DNA from: an uncultured Oscillospiraceae bacterium
GTDB taxonomy: Bacteria; Bacillota; Clostridia; Oscillospirales; Ruminococcaceae
Direction of reading: 5' to 3'
DNA length: 13,416 nt
NCBI GenBank assembly: GCA_910578965.1
Contig: CAJTSP010000068.1
Location: forward strand, 1-13,416
The notes beneath the pieces were generated by a model, which was given only the letters and a program-made list of their open reading frames with translations, searched no databases and was not told the origin of the DNA. Every line of letters begins with the position of its first letter. The first letter of the stretch is position 1. This document shows positions 1 through 6,264 of the stretch, piece after piece. The position numbers and the translations under genes were made by a program.

Positions 1-1
1 T

Positions 2-1297
2 TTATATCTCGAGGACGGCCGCACCCCCCTGCCCCCGCCGCCGGCCGGCTGTACCTCTTACCATTTGTATTTTGCGGACGAGCGGCGGATGAACGAGGCG
101 CTGGAGCACGGCAACGCCGGCGGCGCGCCGGTGCCGCTGCGGCTTTTGCGGCTGGCCGCACGGCCAAACGCGGCGCTGGCCGCGGTGCGGATGCTGCTTT
201 TGCGCCGGCCCCGGCGGCAGGCTGCCTGCCAAAAAGAGATTGCCCGCTTAAACGCCCTGTACCATTACGACGCGGCCGTAGCGGTGGCCGCCCCCTACCA
301 TGCCGCCTTTGCGCTGGCCGGGGCGGCCTTTGACGGAGTCAAGGCCGCTTGGCTGATGGACCCCTACAGCCAAAACCGGGAGCATGGCGGCCCGCCCGAC
401 TCCCGTCTGCTGGCCGAAGAGACTGCTCTGTACCGGGCGCTGGACCTGATATTTGTGACCCGGCTGATGGCGCCGGATTATGCTCCGGGCGGCCCCTTTG
501 CCGGGTTTGGCCAAAAGGCGCGGGTGCTGGAATTTCCCGCCCTTGTGCCGGCCGCGCCGGGCGGCACAAGGGCCGTGCCGCAGGGGCGGGGCTCCGGGCC
601 AAAGGGCGGAGGCGGTGTGCCAAAGGGGGAGTTCCCCGCACCCGGCGAAGAAGCCGGGCCGCCCGGCGCGCCCACGGCGCAGGCGGCCTTTCGCCCGCAG
701 CCCCTGCCGGGCGGCATCCGCTGCGTGTTTGTGGGAAACCTCTACCCTGCTTTGCGCACCCCGGAGTTTGCGCTGGAGCTGTTCTGCGCGCTGGATGACC
801 CCGCCCTTTTGCTGCAGTTTTACGGCGGCGGCTGGGAGCATTTTGGCCCAGGCAGCCCGGTGGCCCGCGCGGCCGCGCGGGCCAAAGAGCGGATGGGAGA
901 ACGGTTTACGGTATGCGGCCCCCTGCCGCCCGATGCCGCCCGGCAGGAGATGGCCCGGGCAGACGTGTTGCTGAGCCTGGGCAATGCAGTGGCAAACCAG
1001 CTACCCAGCAAGGTGTTTGATTACTGCGGCGCGGGGCTGCCGGTGCTGCATCTGGCCCGCCGGCCGGACGACCCCGCCCTTGCCTATTTTTCCCGCTGGC
1101 CGCTGGCCTGCTGCGTCAGCCAGGCCGAGGGCATATCCCCGGAGCTTTTGGCGCGGGTAAGGGATTTTTTGCACCGAGCCGCCGGGCAGAGGCTGCCTTT
1201 TGAGACGGCCCGCCGCCTGTTTGAGGATAATACCCCCGAGGCGGTAGCCGGCCGGATAGCCGGGCTGCTGGCCGCCTTTGGAGGCCCTGCGGGCTGA
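2..1297 (+). CDS. GT4-like glycosyltransferase, 5'-truncated by the window edge
   Basis: The frame is open from base 2 with no stop before it, so the N-terminus lies outside the window; the TTG at 65 and ATG at 89 are internal. The visible part looks like a GT-B fold enzyme that would transfer a sugar from a nucleotide donor to a growing glycan in the cytoplasm. The N-terminal domain runs to about base 550. The C-terminal Rossmann domain starts near base 716 (IRCVFVGNLYP) and ends with ADVLLSLG and QLPSKVFDYCGAGLPV, the donor-site motif of GT4-like enzymes. The usual E-x7-E pair is not obvious, so exact family membership is uncertain. Bases 551-709 encode a Gly/Pro-rich insert (PKGGGGVPKGE and similar) between the domains, which homologues would not be expected to need. 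The stop is followed by 167 noncoding bases before the next gene. Donor and acceptor cannot be predicted. Confidence 0.82.
   Translation, partial: LYLEDGRTPLPPPPAGCTSYHLYFADERRMNEALEHGNAGGAPVPLRLLRLAARPNAALAAVRMLLLRRPRRQAACQKEIARLNALYHYDAAVAVAAPYHAAFALAGAAFDGVKAAWLMDPYSQNREHGGPPDSRLLAEETALYRALDLIFVTRLMAPDYAPGGPFAGFGQKARVLEFPALVPAAPGGTRAVPQGRGSGPKGGGGVPKGEFPAPGEEAGPPGAPTAQAAFRPQPLPGGIRCVFVGNLYPALRTPEFALELFCALDDPALLLQFYGGGWEHFGPGSPVARAAARAKERMGERFTVCGPLPPDAARQEMARADVLLSLGNAVANQLPSKVFDYCGAGLPVLHLARRPDDPALAYFSRWPLACCVSQAEGISPELLARVRDFLHRAAGQRLPFETARRLFEDNTPEAVAGRIAGLLAAFGGPAG
539..573. repeat. Perfect 12-bp inverted repeat inside the first glycosyltransferase gene
   Basis: GCCCTTGTGCCG at 539-550 is repeated as its exact reverse complement at 562-573, with an 11-base spacer. 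It marks the left edge of the low-complexity coding insert. Further small hairpins follow in the insert, including CCCGGC/GCCGGG at 641-646 and 653-658. Confidence 0.85.
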
Positions 1298-1377
1298 TCT
1301 GCCCTTTCTGAAAGGCGCCCGAGGCGTACGGCCGCGAAAAGGCCGGTTAAGCCTTGAGCAGCAGTCGCCCCCTCCCC

Positions 1378-1395
1378 CCCAAAAAAGCCGGGCCC
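1378..1395. repeat. Copy 1 of a CCC-A(5-6)-GCCGGGCCC motif
   Basis: CCC, six A, then GCCGGGCCC. The same motif with five A is at 6127-6143, inside the 3' end of the third GT2 gene. The shorter core AAAAAAGCC also occurs at 2831-2839 and 8672-8680, both near gene ends. Confidence 0.6.
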
Positions 1396-1450
1396 GCCAA
1401 AGGGCCGCCCGGGCAGCACAACCTGCCCAATCCCATGTTCCCCCGCAGGA

Positions 1451-1456
1451 AAGGAG
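1451..1456 (+). promoter_or_regulatory. Ribosome binding site deciding the start at 1465
   Basis: AAGGAG, preceded by AGG, sits eight bases before the ATG at 1465. The possible upstream TTG at 1354 has no comparable site and would add a Pro/Lys-rich leader with no family resemblance. Confidence 0.8.
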
Positions 1457-1464
1457 CCGCGCTT

Positions 1465-2865
1465 ATGGACATGCCAAGCATCCTCTGGCTGGCCAGCGTC
1501 ACCCTGCCCGGCGCAGCCAAAGCTCTGGGGCTTACCGGGGCTATCGGCGGCGGCTGGGTAGAGGGGCAGCTTGGCGCGGTAAAAGATAAGGCCCGCATTA
1601 CGGTATGTACCGTAAACGGTGCGGCCAAAGCCCCGCTTTACGCCGAGACAGGGGGGGTGTGCTATGCCGTTTTGCCCCGCGGCACCCCCTCCGAGTTTGC
1701 CGCCCTGCTCGACAGGGTAAAGCCCGGCCTTGTGCACCTGTGGGGCAGCGAATACCCGCCCGCCGCGGCCCTGCTGGCCCAGTGCGGCCCCAAACGGGCA
1801 CTGCTCTCGGTGCAGGGGCTGATGGGGCCCTGCGCCGAGCACCTGCTGGACGGGGTACCGCTGCAATACCGCGGCTCCTGCACGGCCCAGCGGCTGATCG
1901 ACCGGGTTGTGCCGGGAGGCCTTTTGGACAAGCAGCAGGCCTTTTTTGACGCGCAGGCCGCCCGCGAACAGGCCCTGCTGGCCGGGCTGCGGCATGTTTC
2001 GGGCCGCACCGCCTGGGACAAGTCCGAGCTGGCGCGCCTTGCGCCAAACGCCCGGTACTACCATTGCGGCGAGACCCTGCGCCCCGCTTTTTACGCCGTC
2101 GAGGGCGCTGGCCCGGGCGAAAAGCCCGCCGTGCAAGGCAGCAATGGAACCTTTGCGCAGGCCGGAGCCTTCCCGCAAGGCGCCGCCCCTCGGCAAAGCC
2201 GGGAGGGCCCGGTACTGCTGCTGAGCCAGGGCAACCTGCCTCTCAAGGGGCTGCACCGGCTGATCGAGGCGCTGCCTACCGTGCGGGCCGCCTGGCCCCG
2301 CGCGCAGCTTCGGGTGGCCGGCTGGCCCCCGCTTGATAAAGGGCCGCTGCTGCGGCCGGCGATCCGCTGGATGTTTCCCTACCAGCGGTATTGTGCCGGG
2401 CTTGCGGCCCGGCTGGAGGTAGCGGATATGATCCGCTACACCGGCCCGCTGAACGCCGATGCCATGAAACGGCAGTACTTGGAGGCGGACGTGTTTTTGC
2501 TCTGCTCCAGCATCGAGAACAGCCCCAACTCGCTGGGCGAGGCAATGCTGCTGGGCCGCCCCTGCATAGCCAGCCGGGTGGGCGGGGTGCCCAGCCTGCT
2601 GGAGGACGGGCGCGAGGGGCTGCTCTACCCGGCCGACAGCCCAAAGGCGCTGGCAGATGCGATCCTGGCCCTTTTGGCCGATCCCGCCCGGGCCGCCGCG
2701 ATGGGCGCTGCTGCCCGGGCCCGGGCGCTCGTTACCCATGACCCGGCCCGGAATGCCCAGGCCCTGCTGGGCATCTACCGGCAGATACTGGGGGATGGAG
2801 ATAATCCGGGAAGCGAACGGCCCGGCACGCAAAAAAGCCAGGAGGGTGGGGAGGCGGCAGGATGA
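1465..2865 (+). CDS. GT4 family glycosyltransferase
   Basis: This 466-residue GT-B enzyme would transfer a sugar from a nucleotide donor to the lipid-linked glycan in the cytoplasm. ATG 1465 is chosen for its AAGGAG site. The N-terminal domain has HLWGSEYP (about 91-98) and LLSVQGLM (about 113-120), signatures I associate with a GT4 subgroup common in gut bacteria. The C-terminal domain begins at VLLLSQGNLPLKGLHRLIEA (250-269). It carries ENSPNSLGEAMLLGRPCIAS, whose E351 and E359 form the GT4 E-x7-E motif, followed by VGGVPSLLEDG. Residues 212-247 form a low-complexity linker, rich in Gly/Pro/Ala/Gln, just before the second domain, the same site as the insert in the gene upstream. The stop overlaps the next start (ATGA), so translation is probably coupled. 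The specific sugar is unknown. Confidence 0.92.
   Translation: MDMPSILWLASVTLPGAAKALGLTGAIGGGWVEGQLGAVKDKARITVCTVNGAAKAPLYAETGGVCYAVLPRGTPSEFAALLDRVKPGLVHLWGSEYPPAAALLAQCGPKRALLSVQGLMGPCAEHLLDGVPLQYRGSCTAQRLIDRVVPGGLLDKQQAFFDAQAAREQALLAGLRHVSGRTAWDKSELARLAPNARYYHCGETLRPAFYAVEGAGPGEKPAVQGSNGTFAQAGAFPQGAAPRQSREGPVLLLSQGNLPLKGLHRLIEALPTVRAAWPRAQLRVAGWPPLDKGPLLRPAIRWMFPYQRYCAGLAARLEVADMIRYTGPLNADAMKRQYLEADVFLLCSSIENSPNSLGEAMLLGRPCIASRVGGVPSLLEDGREGLLYPADSPKALADAILALLADPARAAAMGAAARARALVTHDPARNAQALLGIYRQILGDGDNPGSERPGTQKSQEGGEAAG
2098..2205. repeat. Palindrome-rich in-frame linker insert in the second glycosyltransferase
   Basis: This stretch encodes residues 212-247. It contains several short hairpins: CGGGC-gaaaa-GCCCG (2114-2128), GCCTT-cccgc-AAGGC (2167-2181), and a GCAAGG/CCTTTGC pair with one bulge. 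It lies at the interdomain position used by the insert in the gene at 2-1297. Confidence 0.5.
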
Positions 2866-3866
2866 AAATCAGTGTAATCCTGCCGGCCTTTAAGGCCGAG
2901 GCTACCCTGTGCGGCTGCGTAAAAAGCATTTTACAGGATGCCCCGCCCGGCCTGGAGCTGATTTTGGTGGAGGACGGCAGCCCGGACGGCACCGGCCGGC
3001 TGTGCGACGAGCTGGCCGCAGGCGACGCGCGCATTACCGCACTGCACCGGCCCAACGGTGGGGCGGCGGCGGCGCGCAATACCGGTCTGGCGGCCGCAAG
3101 GGGCGAATATATCGCCTTTGTGGATGCAGACGACGCGCTTCTGCCCGGCCTGTGGCAGGCGGCGCTACCGGTTTTGCAGGCCGAGCGCCCCGATTTGTAC
3201 GGCTTTGGGGTACAGCGGGCAGACGGCGTTTTGGAGTGCGGCCCGGCCGGGGCTTACGCCTGCCCTGGCGCTTTGGGGGAGGCTGAGCTCGGCAGGCTGC
3301 TGGTGGACACCGGGGTACTGGCCGCCCCCTACGCCAAGTTTTACCGCGCCGCGCTTTTGCGGCGGCAGGCCATTTGGTTTGACGAGGCGCTGAAGGTAAA
3401 CGAGGATATCCTTTTTAACCTGCATTTTTTGGCGGTATGCGGGCCGCTGCGGTTTGGCCCCGGCGCGTTTTACCGATACTGCAACGAGGGGGCGGGCAGC
3501 CTTTCGCGCCGGCTGCGGGACGACCTGCTTGCCGCCGAGGCCTATACCCGCCCGGCCTTTGAGGCCGCCCTTGCCGCCTTTGGCCTGCAAAAGGACGCCG
3601 CCGCCCGCCTTACCGCCCAGCGGCGGCTGCACAGCGCCAAGGCCCAGTTTGGGCTGCTGGCCGGGCAGAAGGGCCGGCTGCCCCTGCGCCGCCGCCGGCA
3701 GCTCCTGGCAGAAATCTTTGCGGTGCCAAACGCCCGCACCGCCCTGTTGGCCGACTACCGGGCCGACCCAAACCGGCTGCTGGCGCTGCCCTACCGGTTC
3801 TGCCTGCGGCTGGGCCTTCCGGGGCTGCTGGCAGTTTACTGTAAGACAAAAGAGAGCTTTTTATAA
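2862..3866 (+). CDS. GT2 family glycosyltransferase
   Basis: A 334-residue GT-A enzyme of the large GT2 family used in capsule and exopolysaccharide synthesis, acting at the cytoplasmic face of the membrane. Visible motifs are ISVILPAF at the N-terminus, VEDGSPDGT (36-44) for nucleotide binding, NGGAAAARNTG (65-75), the metal-binding VDADD (87-91), and NEDILFNLHFL (180-190) with the probable catalytic acidic pair E181-D182. YAKFYRAALL (157-166) corresponds to the W-x-K-L/F-Y motif of its paralogues here. The remainder is a variable, helical C-terminal part that probably sets the acceptor. It overlaps the upstream gene by four bases, and a purine-rich stretch (GGGAGG) precedes the start. The sugar specificity cannot be read. 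Confidence 0.93.
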   Translation: MKISVILPAFKAEATLCGCVKSILQDAPPGLELILVEDGSPDGTGRLCDELAAGDARITALHRPNGGAAAARNTGLAAARGEYIAFVDADDALLPGLWQAALPVLQAERPDLYGFGVQRADGVLECGPAGAYACPGALGEAELGRLLVDTGVLAAPYAKFYRAALLRRQAIWFDEALKVNEDILFNLHFLAVCGPLRFGPGAFYRYCNEGAGSLSRRLRDDLLAAEAYTRPAFEAALAAFGLQKDAAARLTAQRRLHSAKAQFGLLAGQKGRLPLRRRRQLLAEIFAVPNARTALLADYRADPNRLLALPYRFCLRLGLPGLLAVYCKTKESFL

Positions 3867-3939
3867 CAAAACGGATTGTTTTGAATCCCTGATAGAAAGC
3901 AGAGCGCCGCGGCCGGAGGCCGCGCGGGGGAGGGCATTT
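3867..3939. other. Intergenic region with AT-rich patch and a 7-bp hairpin
   Basis: An AT-rich patch spans the end of the upstream gene (TTTTTATAACA, 3858-3868). It is unusual in this GC-rich DNA and is repeated at 5039-5049. CGCGGCC-gga-GGCCGCG (3908-3924) is a perfect 7-bp stem directly before the GGGGGAGGG ribosome binding region of the next gene. TATAAC could be a -10 box, but no good -35 lies at the right distance. Confidence 0.4.
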
Positions 3940-4938
3940 ATGCCGGAGATCAGTGTCATTACCAGCGTATACAACACCGAGCAATACCTGCCCGCCTGCA
4001 TCGAATCGGTGCTGAGCCAGACCTTCCGGGACCTGGAATTGATCTTGGTCAACGACGGCAGCCCGGACGGCAGCGCCGCCATCTGCGATGCGGCCGCCAG
4101 GGCCGACGCCCGGGTGCGGGTCATCCATAAGCTCAACGGCGGGCCGGCCACTGCCGCAAATGCCGGGCTGGATGCCGCACGGGGGCGGTACATCGGGTTT
4201 GTGGACTCGGACGATGTGATCGAGCCGGCCATGTACGAAACCCTGTACAAGGCCGTGCGGCAGAGCGGCTGCGCCATGGCTGCCTGCGGCTCAAGCGTGA
4301 TCGATGAGGACGGCCGGACGCTGCCGGGCGGGGTCACGAGCACCCTTGAGGGCAGGCAGGATGCCCTTGACCTGTTTTACGACGTGTTTCAAAACGGCAG
4401 CATGTACGGCATGCTATCCTGGAACAAGTTGTTTGACGCGGGGCTGTTTGCCCATATCCGGTACGACGAGTCCCTTTTGTTTGGGGACGACTGCAGCATC
4501 CTGCACCTCATTTACAACGGCCAGAGCGTTTACTGCCTCAACGACCGGCTCTACCGCTACCGGTACCGGGCGGGCAGCATCACCTCGCGGCTGTTCCACA
4601 TCCGCCAGCTTGATAACCTAACGATTTATGCCGACTGGTACGAGTTTTTGGCCCAAAAGCCGGATAAGCAGGACCTCGCCCAATGGGGGCTGGCCCGATA
4701 TTGGCAGGTGTTTTACCTCTACTATGTGCACGCAAGCCTTGCGGGCCAGGCACAAAACCCGGAGGTGCGGGCCGCCTTTGCGGGGCATCTGGCCCGGCTG
4801 CGGGGCATGCTGCCGGCCCTGCTGGCCTGCCCGCACATCGGCGGGGCCGAAAAGCTGCGGGCGCGGCTTTTTTGCCGCAGCCCCCGGCTGGCCTACCAAT
4901 TGGCGGCCGGCTGGGGCGGGCTGCACCATAAAGGGTAA
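3940..4938 (+). CDS. GT2 family glycosyltransferase (EpsJ/WcaA-like style)
   Basis: A 332-residue GT-A enzyme. ATG 3940 is chosen because GGGGGAGGG lies just upstream and the conserved fold begins immediately (ISVITSVYNTEQYLPACIES). The longer open frame back to 3454 only overlaps the previous gene in another frame. Motifs are LVNDGSPDGS (36-45), NGGPATAANAG (66-76), VDSDD (88-92) for metal and nucleotide, and SWNKLFDAGLF (160-170). FGDDCSILHL (181-190) supplies the acidic pair where relatives have E-D. The arginine usual in the S-x-A-R-N motif is replaced (TAANAG), a mild departure. The C-terminal third is Leu/Tyr/Arg-rich with no clear membrane span. It probably adds one sugar to the lipid-linked chain; donor and acceptor are unknown. 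Confidence 0.92.
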   Translation: MPEISVITSVYNTEQYLPACIESVLSQTFRDLELILVNDGSPDGSAAICDAAARADARVRVIHKLNGGPATAANAGLDAARGRYIGFVDSDDVIEPAMYETLYKAVRQSGCAMAACGSSVIDEDGRTLPGGVTSTLEGRQDALDLFYDVFQNGSMYGMLSWNKLFDAGLFAHIRYDESLLFGDDCSILHLIYNGQSVYCLNDRLYRYRYRAGSITSRLFHIRQLDNLTIYADWYEFLAQKPDKQDLAQWGLARYWQVFYLYYVHASLAGQAQNPEVRAAFAGHLARLRGMLPALLACPHIGGAEKLRARLFCRSPRLAYQLAAGWGGLHHKG

Positions 4939-4954
4939 GGGCTGGCCCCTTTTT
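4937..4954 (+). terminator. Weak intrinsic-terminator-like hairpin overlapping a stop codon
   Basis: AAGGG (4937-4941), five-base loop, CCCTT (4947-4951), with a five-T run at 4950-4954. The stem starts inside the TAA stop of the upstream gene. The stem is short, so at best it would cause partial termination. Confidence 0.3.
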
Positions 4955-4988
4955 ACCGGCAAGCGCCGGCCGCCCCCGTTTGGGCCAG

Positions 4989-5049
4989 AGCGTCCGCGGG
5001 CCGCGCGTTTTTTGCGTAACATTTGGACGCTTGGCAGTTTTTTATAACA
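4989..5049 (+). promoter_or_regulatory. Structured leader with T-runs before the TTG-start gene
   Basis: AGCGTCC (4989-4995) is inverted as GGACGCT (5025-5031). Between them lie a small CGCG-ggc-CGCG stem and six T, and after the outer stem comes another T6 run with TATAAC (5043-5048). It could be an attenuator, a terminator or an AT-rich promoter region. No convincing -35 is correctly spaced, so the role is open. Confidence 0.3.
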
Positions 5050-5060
5050 GGATTACCGCA

Positions 5061-5069
5061 GGAAGGGAG
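5061..5069 (+). promoter_or_regulatory. Ribosome binding site supporting the TTG start at 5080
   Basis: GGAAGGGAG ends ten bases before TTG 5080. An in-frame TGA at 5071-5073 rules out any earlier start, and the conserved GT2 N-terminus begins right after the TTG. Confidence 0.65.
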
Positions 5070-5079
5070 CTGAGGGAAG

Positions 5080-6159
5080 TTGCCGGCCATTGGCATCGTT
5101 GTACCCGTTTATGGGGTGGAGCCGTATCTGCCTGCCTGCATCGAGAGCATCCTAACTCAAAGCTTTGCCGATTTTGCCCTGGTCTTGGTGGATGACGGCA
5201 GCCCGGACGGCTGCGGGGCGCTCTGCGACGCTGCCGCAGCGAGGGACGGTCGGGTGCAGGCTGTGCACAAGGAAAACGGCGGGCTTTCCTCGGCGCGCAA
5301 CGCCGGGCTGGAGGCGCTGCGCCGGGGCGCGGGCTTTTGCTGCGAGTACCTTGCATTCGTGGATTCGGACGACCTTTTGCATCCGGATTTCCTGCAGCGG
5401 CTGTACGAGGTTGCCGTGCGGGAGGAGGCCGACATCGCCCTGTGCGCGGTGGAGGATATCCTCGAAAACGGCAGCCCCCAAAGCCCGCCGCAGCTTTCCC
5501 GCCCGGTGCGGGAGGGCTGCTTTGCGGGCCGGGCCTTGCTGGCCGAGTTTTACGGCCCGGCGGCCACCTGCTACACGGTGGCCTGGAACAAGCTGTACAA
5601 AGCCTCGCTTTGGCAAACCCTGCGCTACCCCGAGGGCCGCATCCACGAGGACGACGCGGTGGCCCACCTGCTCTACTGGCAGGCCCAGCGGGTGGTCTGT
5701 CTTGCCGCGCCGCTCTACCAATACCGGCTGCGGCAGGGTAGCATCTGCCGGGATGCCCTTTCGGCTGCGCGGTTCGACGGTGTGGCCGCCCACGCGGCCC
5801 GCTGCCGCTTTTTCGTGCGGCAAAAGGCCCCCCGCGTTTTGCAGCAAAAGGCGCTGGCCGCCCTGTTTTTGCGCTACCTTGCCCTGTGCGGCGAGGCGGC
5901 CGCCGCCGAGCACGCCTCCCCCCTGCCCGGCCCCTTTTTGGCCCGCTGGGCAGCCGAGCAGCGCAGCCTGCGCGGGCTGCTCACGGCCCTGCCCGGATGC
6001 CCCGGCCTTACCGCCGCCCAAAAGGTCAGCGCCGCGCGCTGGTGCAGCCTCCCCCCGGCCGCTCTGCTGGGCCGGCGGGGCGGGGGCTATAAAAAGCCGC
6101 CGGCGCCCAAAAGGCCAAGGCCGGGGCCCAAAAAGCCGGGCCCCCAAAAACGCGGCTGA
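5080..6159 (+). CDS. GT2 family glycosyltransferase with basic Pro/Lys tail
   Basis: A 359-residue GT-A enzyme starting at TTG 5080; an in-frame stop at 5071-5073 excludes anything longer and no in-frame ATG precedes the conserved fold. Motifs are IGIVVPVYGVEPYLPACIES, LVDDGSPDGCG (36-46), KENGGLSSARNAG (64-76), FVDSDDLL (93-100), the WNKLY motif (169-173) and HEDDAVAHLLYW (189-200) with the probable catalytic acid. These are all the expected GT2 residues, so it should be active. The last 25 residues (from base 6082) are a Lys/Arg/Pro-rich tail, KKPPAPKRPRPGPKK and on, unlike any paralogue here. Its DNA contains a repeat motif that is noncoding at 1378-1395, so the tail may come from a captured repeat; it could also aid membrane contact. 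The N-terminal DNA closely matches the GT2 gene at 7618-8694. Confidence 0.9.
   Translation: MPAIGIVVPVYGVEPYLPACIESILTQSFADFALVLVDDGSPDGCGALCDAAAARDGRVQAVHKENGGLSSARNAGLEALRRGAGFCCEYLAFVDSDDLLHPDFLQRLYEVAVREEADIALCAVEDILENGSPQSPPQLSRPVREGCFAGRALLAEFYGPAATCYTVAWNKLYKASLWQTLRYPEGRIHEDDAVAHLLYWQAQRVVCLAAPLYQYRLRQGSICRDALSAARFDGVAAHAARCRFFVRQKAPRVLQQKALAALFLRYLALCGEAAAAEHASPLPGPFLARWAAEQRSLRGLLTALPGCPGLTAAQKVSAARWCSLPPAALLGRRGGGYKKPPAPKRPRPGPKKPGPQKRG
5194..5219 (+). repeat. 26-bp direct repeat shared with 7732-7757
   Basis: These 26 bases are identical to 7732-7757. Both encode the nucleotide-binding DGSPDGCG segment. The first 18 bases also occur exactly at 2973-2990 and 4054-4071 in the other two upstream GT2 genes. 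Confidence 0.85.
6127..6143. repeat. Copy 2 of the CCC-A(5-6)-GCCGGGCCC motif
   Basis: This copy encodes part of the basic tail of the GT2 gene ending at 6159. It overlaps a perfect 7-bp inverted repeat, GGGGCCC (6123-6129) and GGGCCCC (6138-6144). Copy 1 is at 1378-1395 between genes. Confidence 0.6.
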
Positions 6160-6253
6160 ATACGCACGGAAAGGCCCTTCAAAAAACCACGCGGGCCCGC
6201 CGTACACTGCCGGCCGCCTGTAAGCGGGGCCGACAAACGCATTTTGCCCTTGT

Positions 6254-6259
6254 GGAGGA
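6254..6259 (+). promoter_or_regulatory. Ribosome binding site deciding the start at 6265
   Basis: GGAGGA is five bases before ATG 6265. The alternative TTG at 6244 would place this site inside the coding region and has no purine-rich stretch of its own. Confidence 0.75.
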
Positions 6260-6264
6260 CGCCC

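Larger units (their letters stand above)
1298..1464. other. Intergenic region with hairpins and a C7-A6 tract
   Basis: This is the longest gap between genes in the window. CCTTT-ctg-AAAGG (1303-1315) lies just after the stop of the upstream gene. A C7 run (1374-1380) is followed by A6 (1381-1386) and a GC-rich imperfect hairpin built on GGGCCC/GGGCC (about 1387-1411). Read on the minus strand, this hairpin is followed by six T, like an intrinsic terminator, but no minus-strand gene is present to use it. No clear promoter is visible. The frame of the downstream gene stays open through this region, but its start is better placed at 1465. Confidence 0.6.

Noticed and set aside
1378..1413. Minus-strand intrinsic terminator
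   Set aside because: The hairpin plus T6 looks right on the minus strand, but no minus-strand gene is present; it is treated as part of a repeat motif.
1354..1464. Upstream TTG start for the GT4 gene at 1465
   Set aside because: It would translate a C7-A6 tract and hairpin into a Pro/Lys leader, while AAGGAG lies at the right distance from 1465.
1084..2832. A 582-codon open frame on the minus strand
   Set aside because: It is antisense to the GT4 genes with clear motifs, and has low-complexity content and no ribosome binding site of note.
3454..3939. N-terminal extension of the GT2 gene starting at 3940
   Set aside because: It overlaps the coding region of the previous GT2 gene in another frame and shows no family similarity; the conserved fold starts at 3940.
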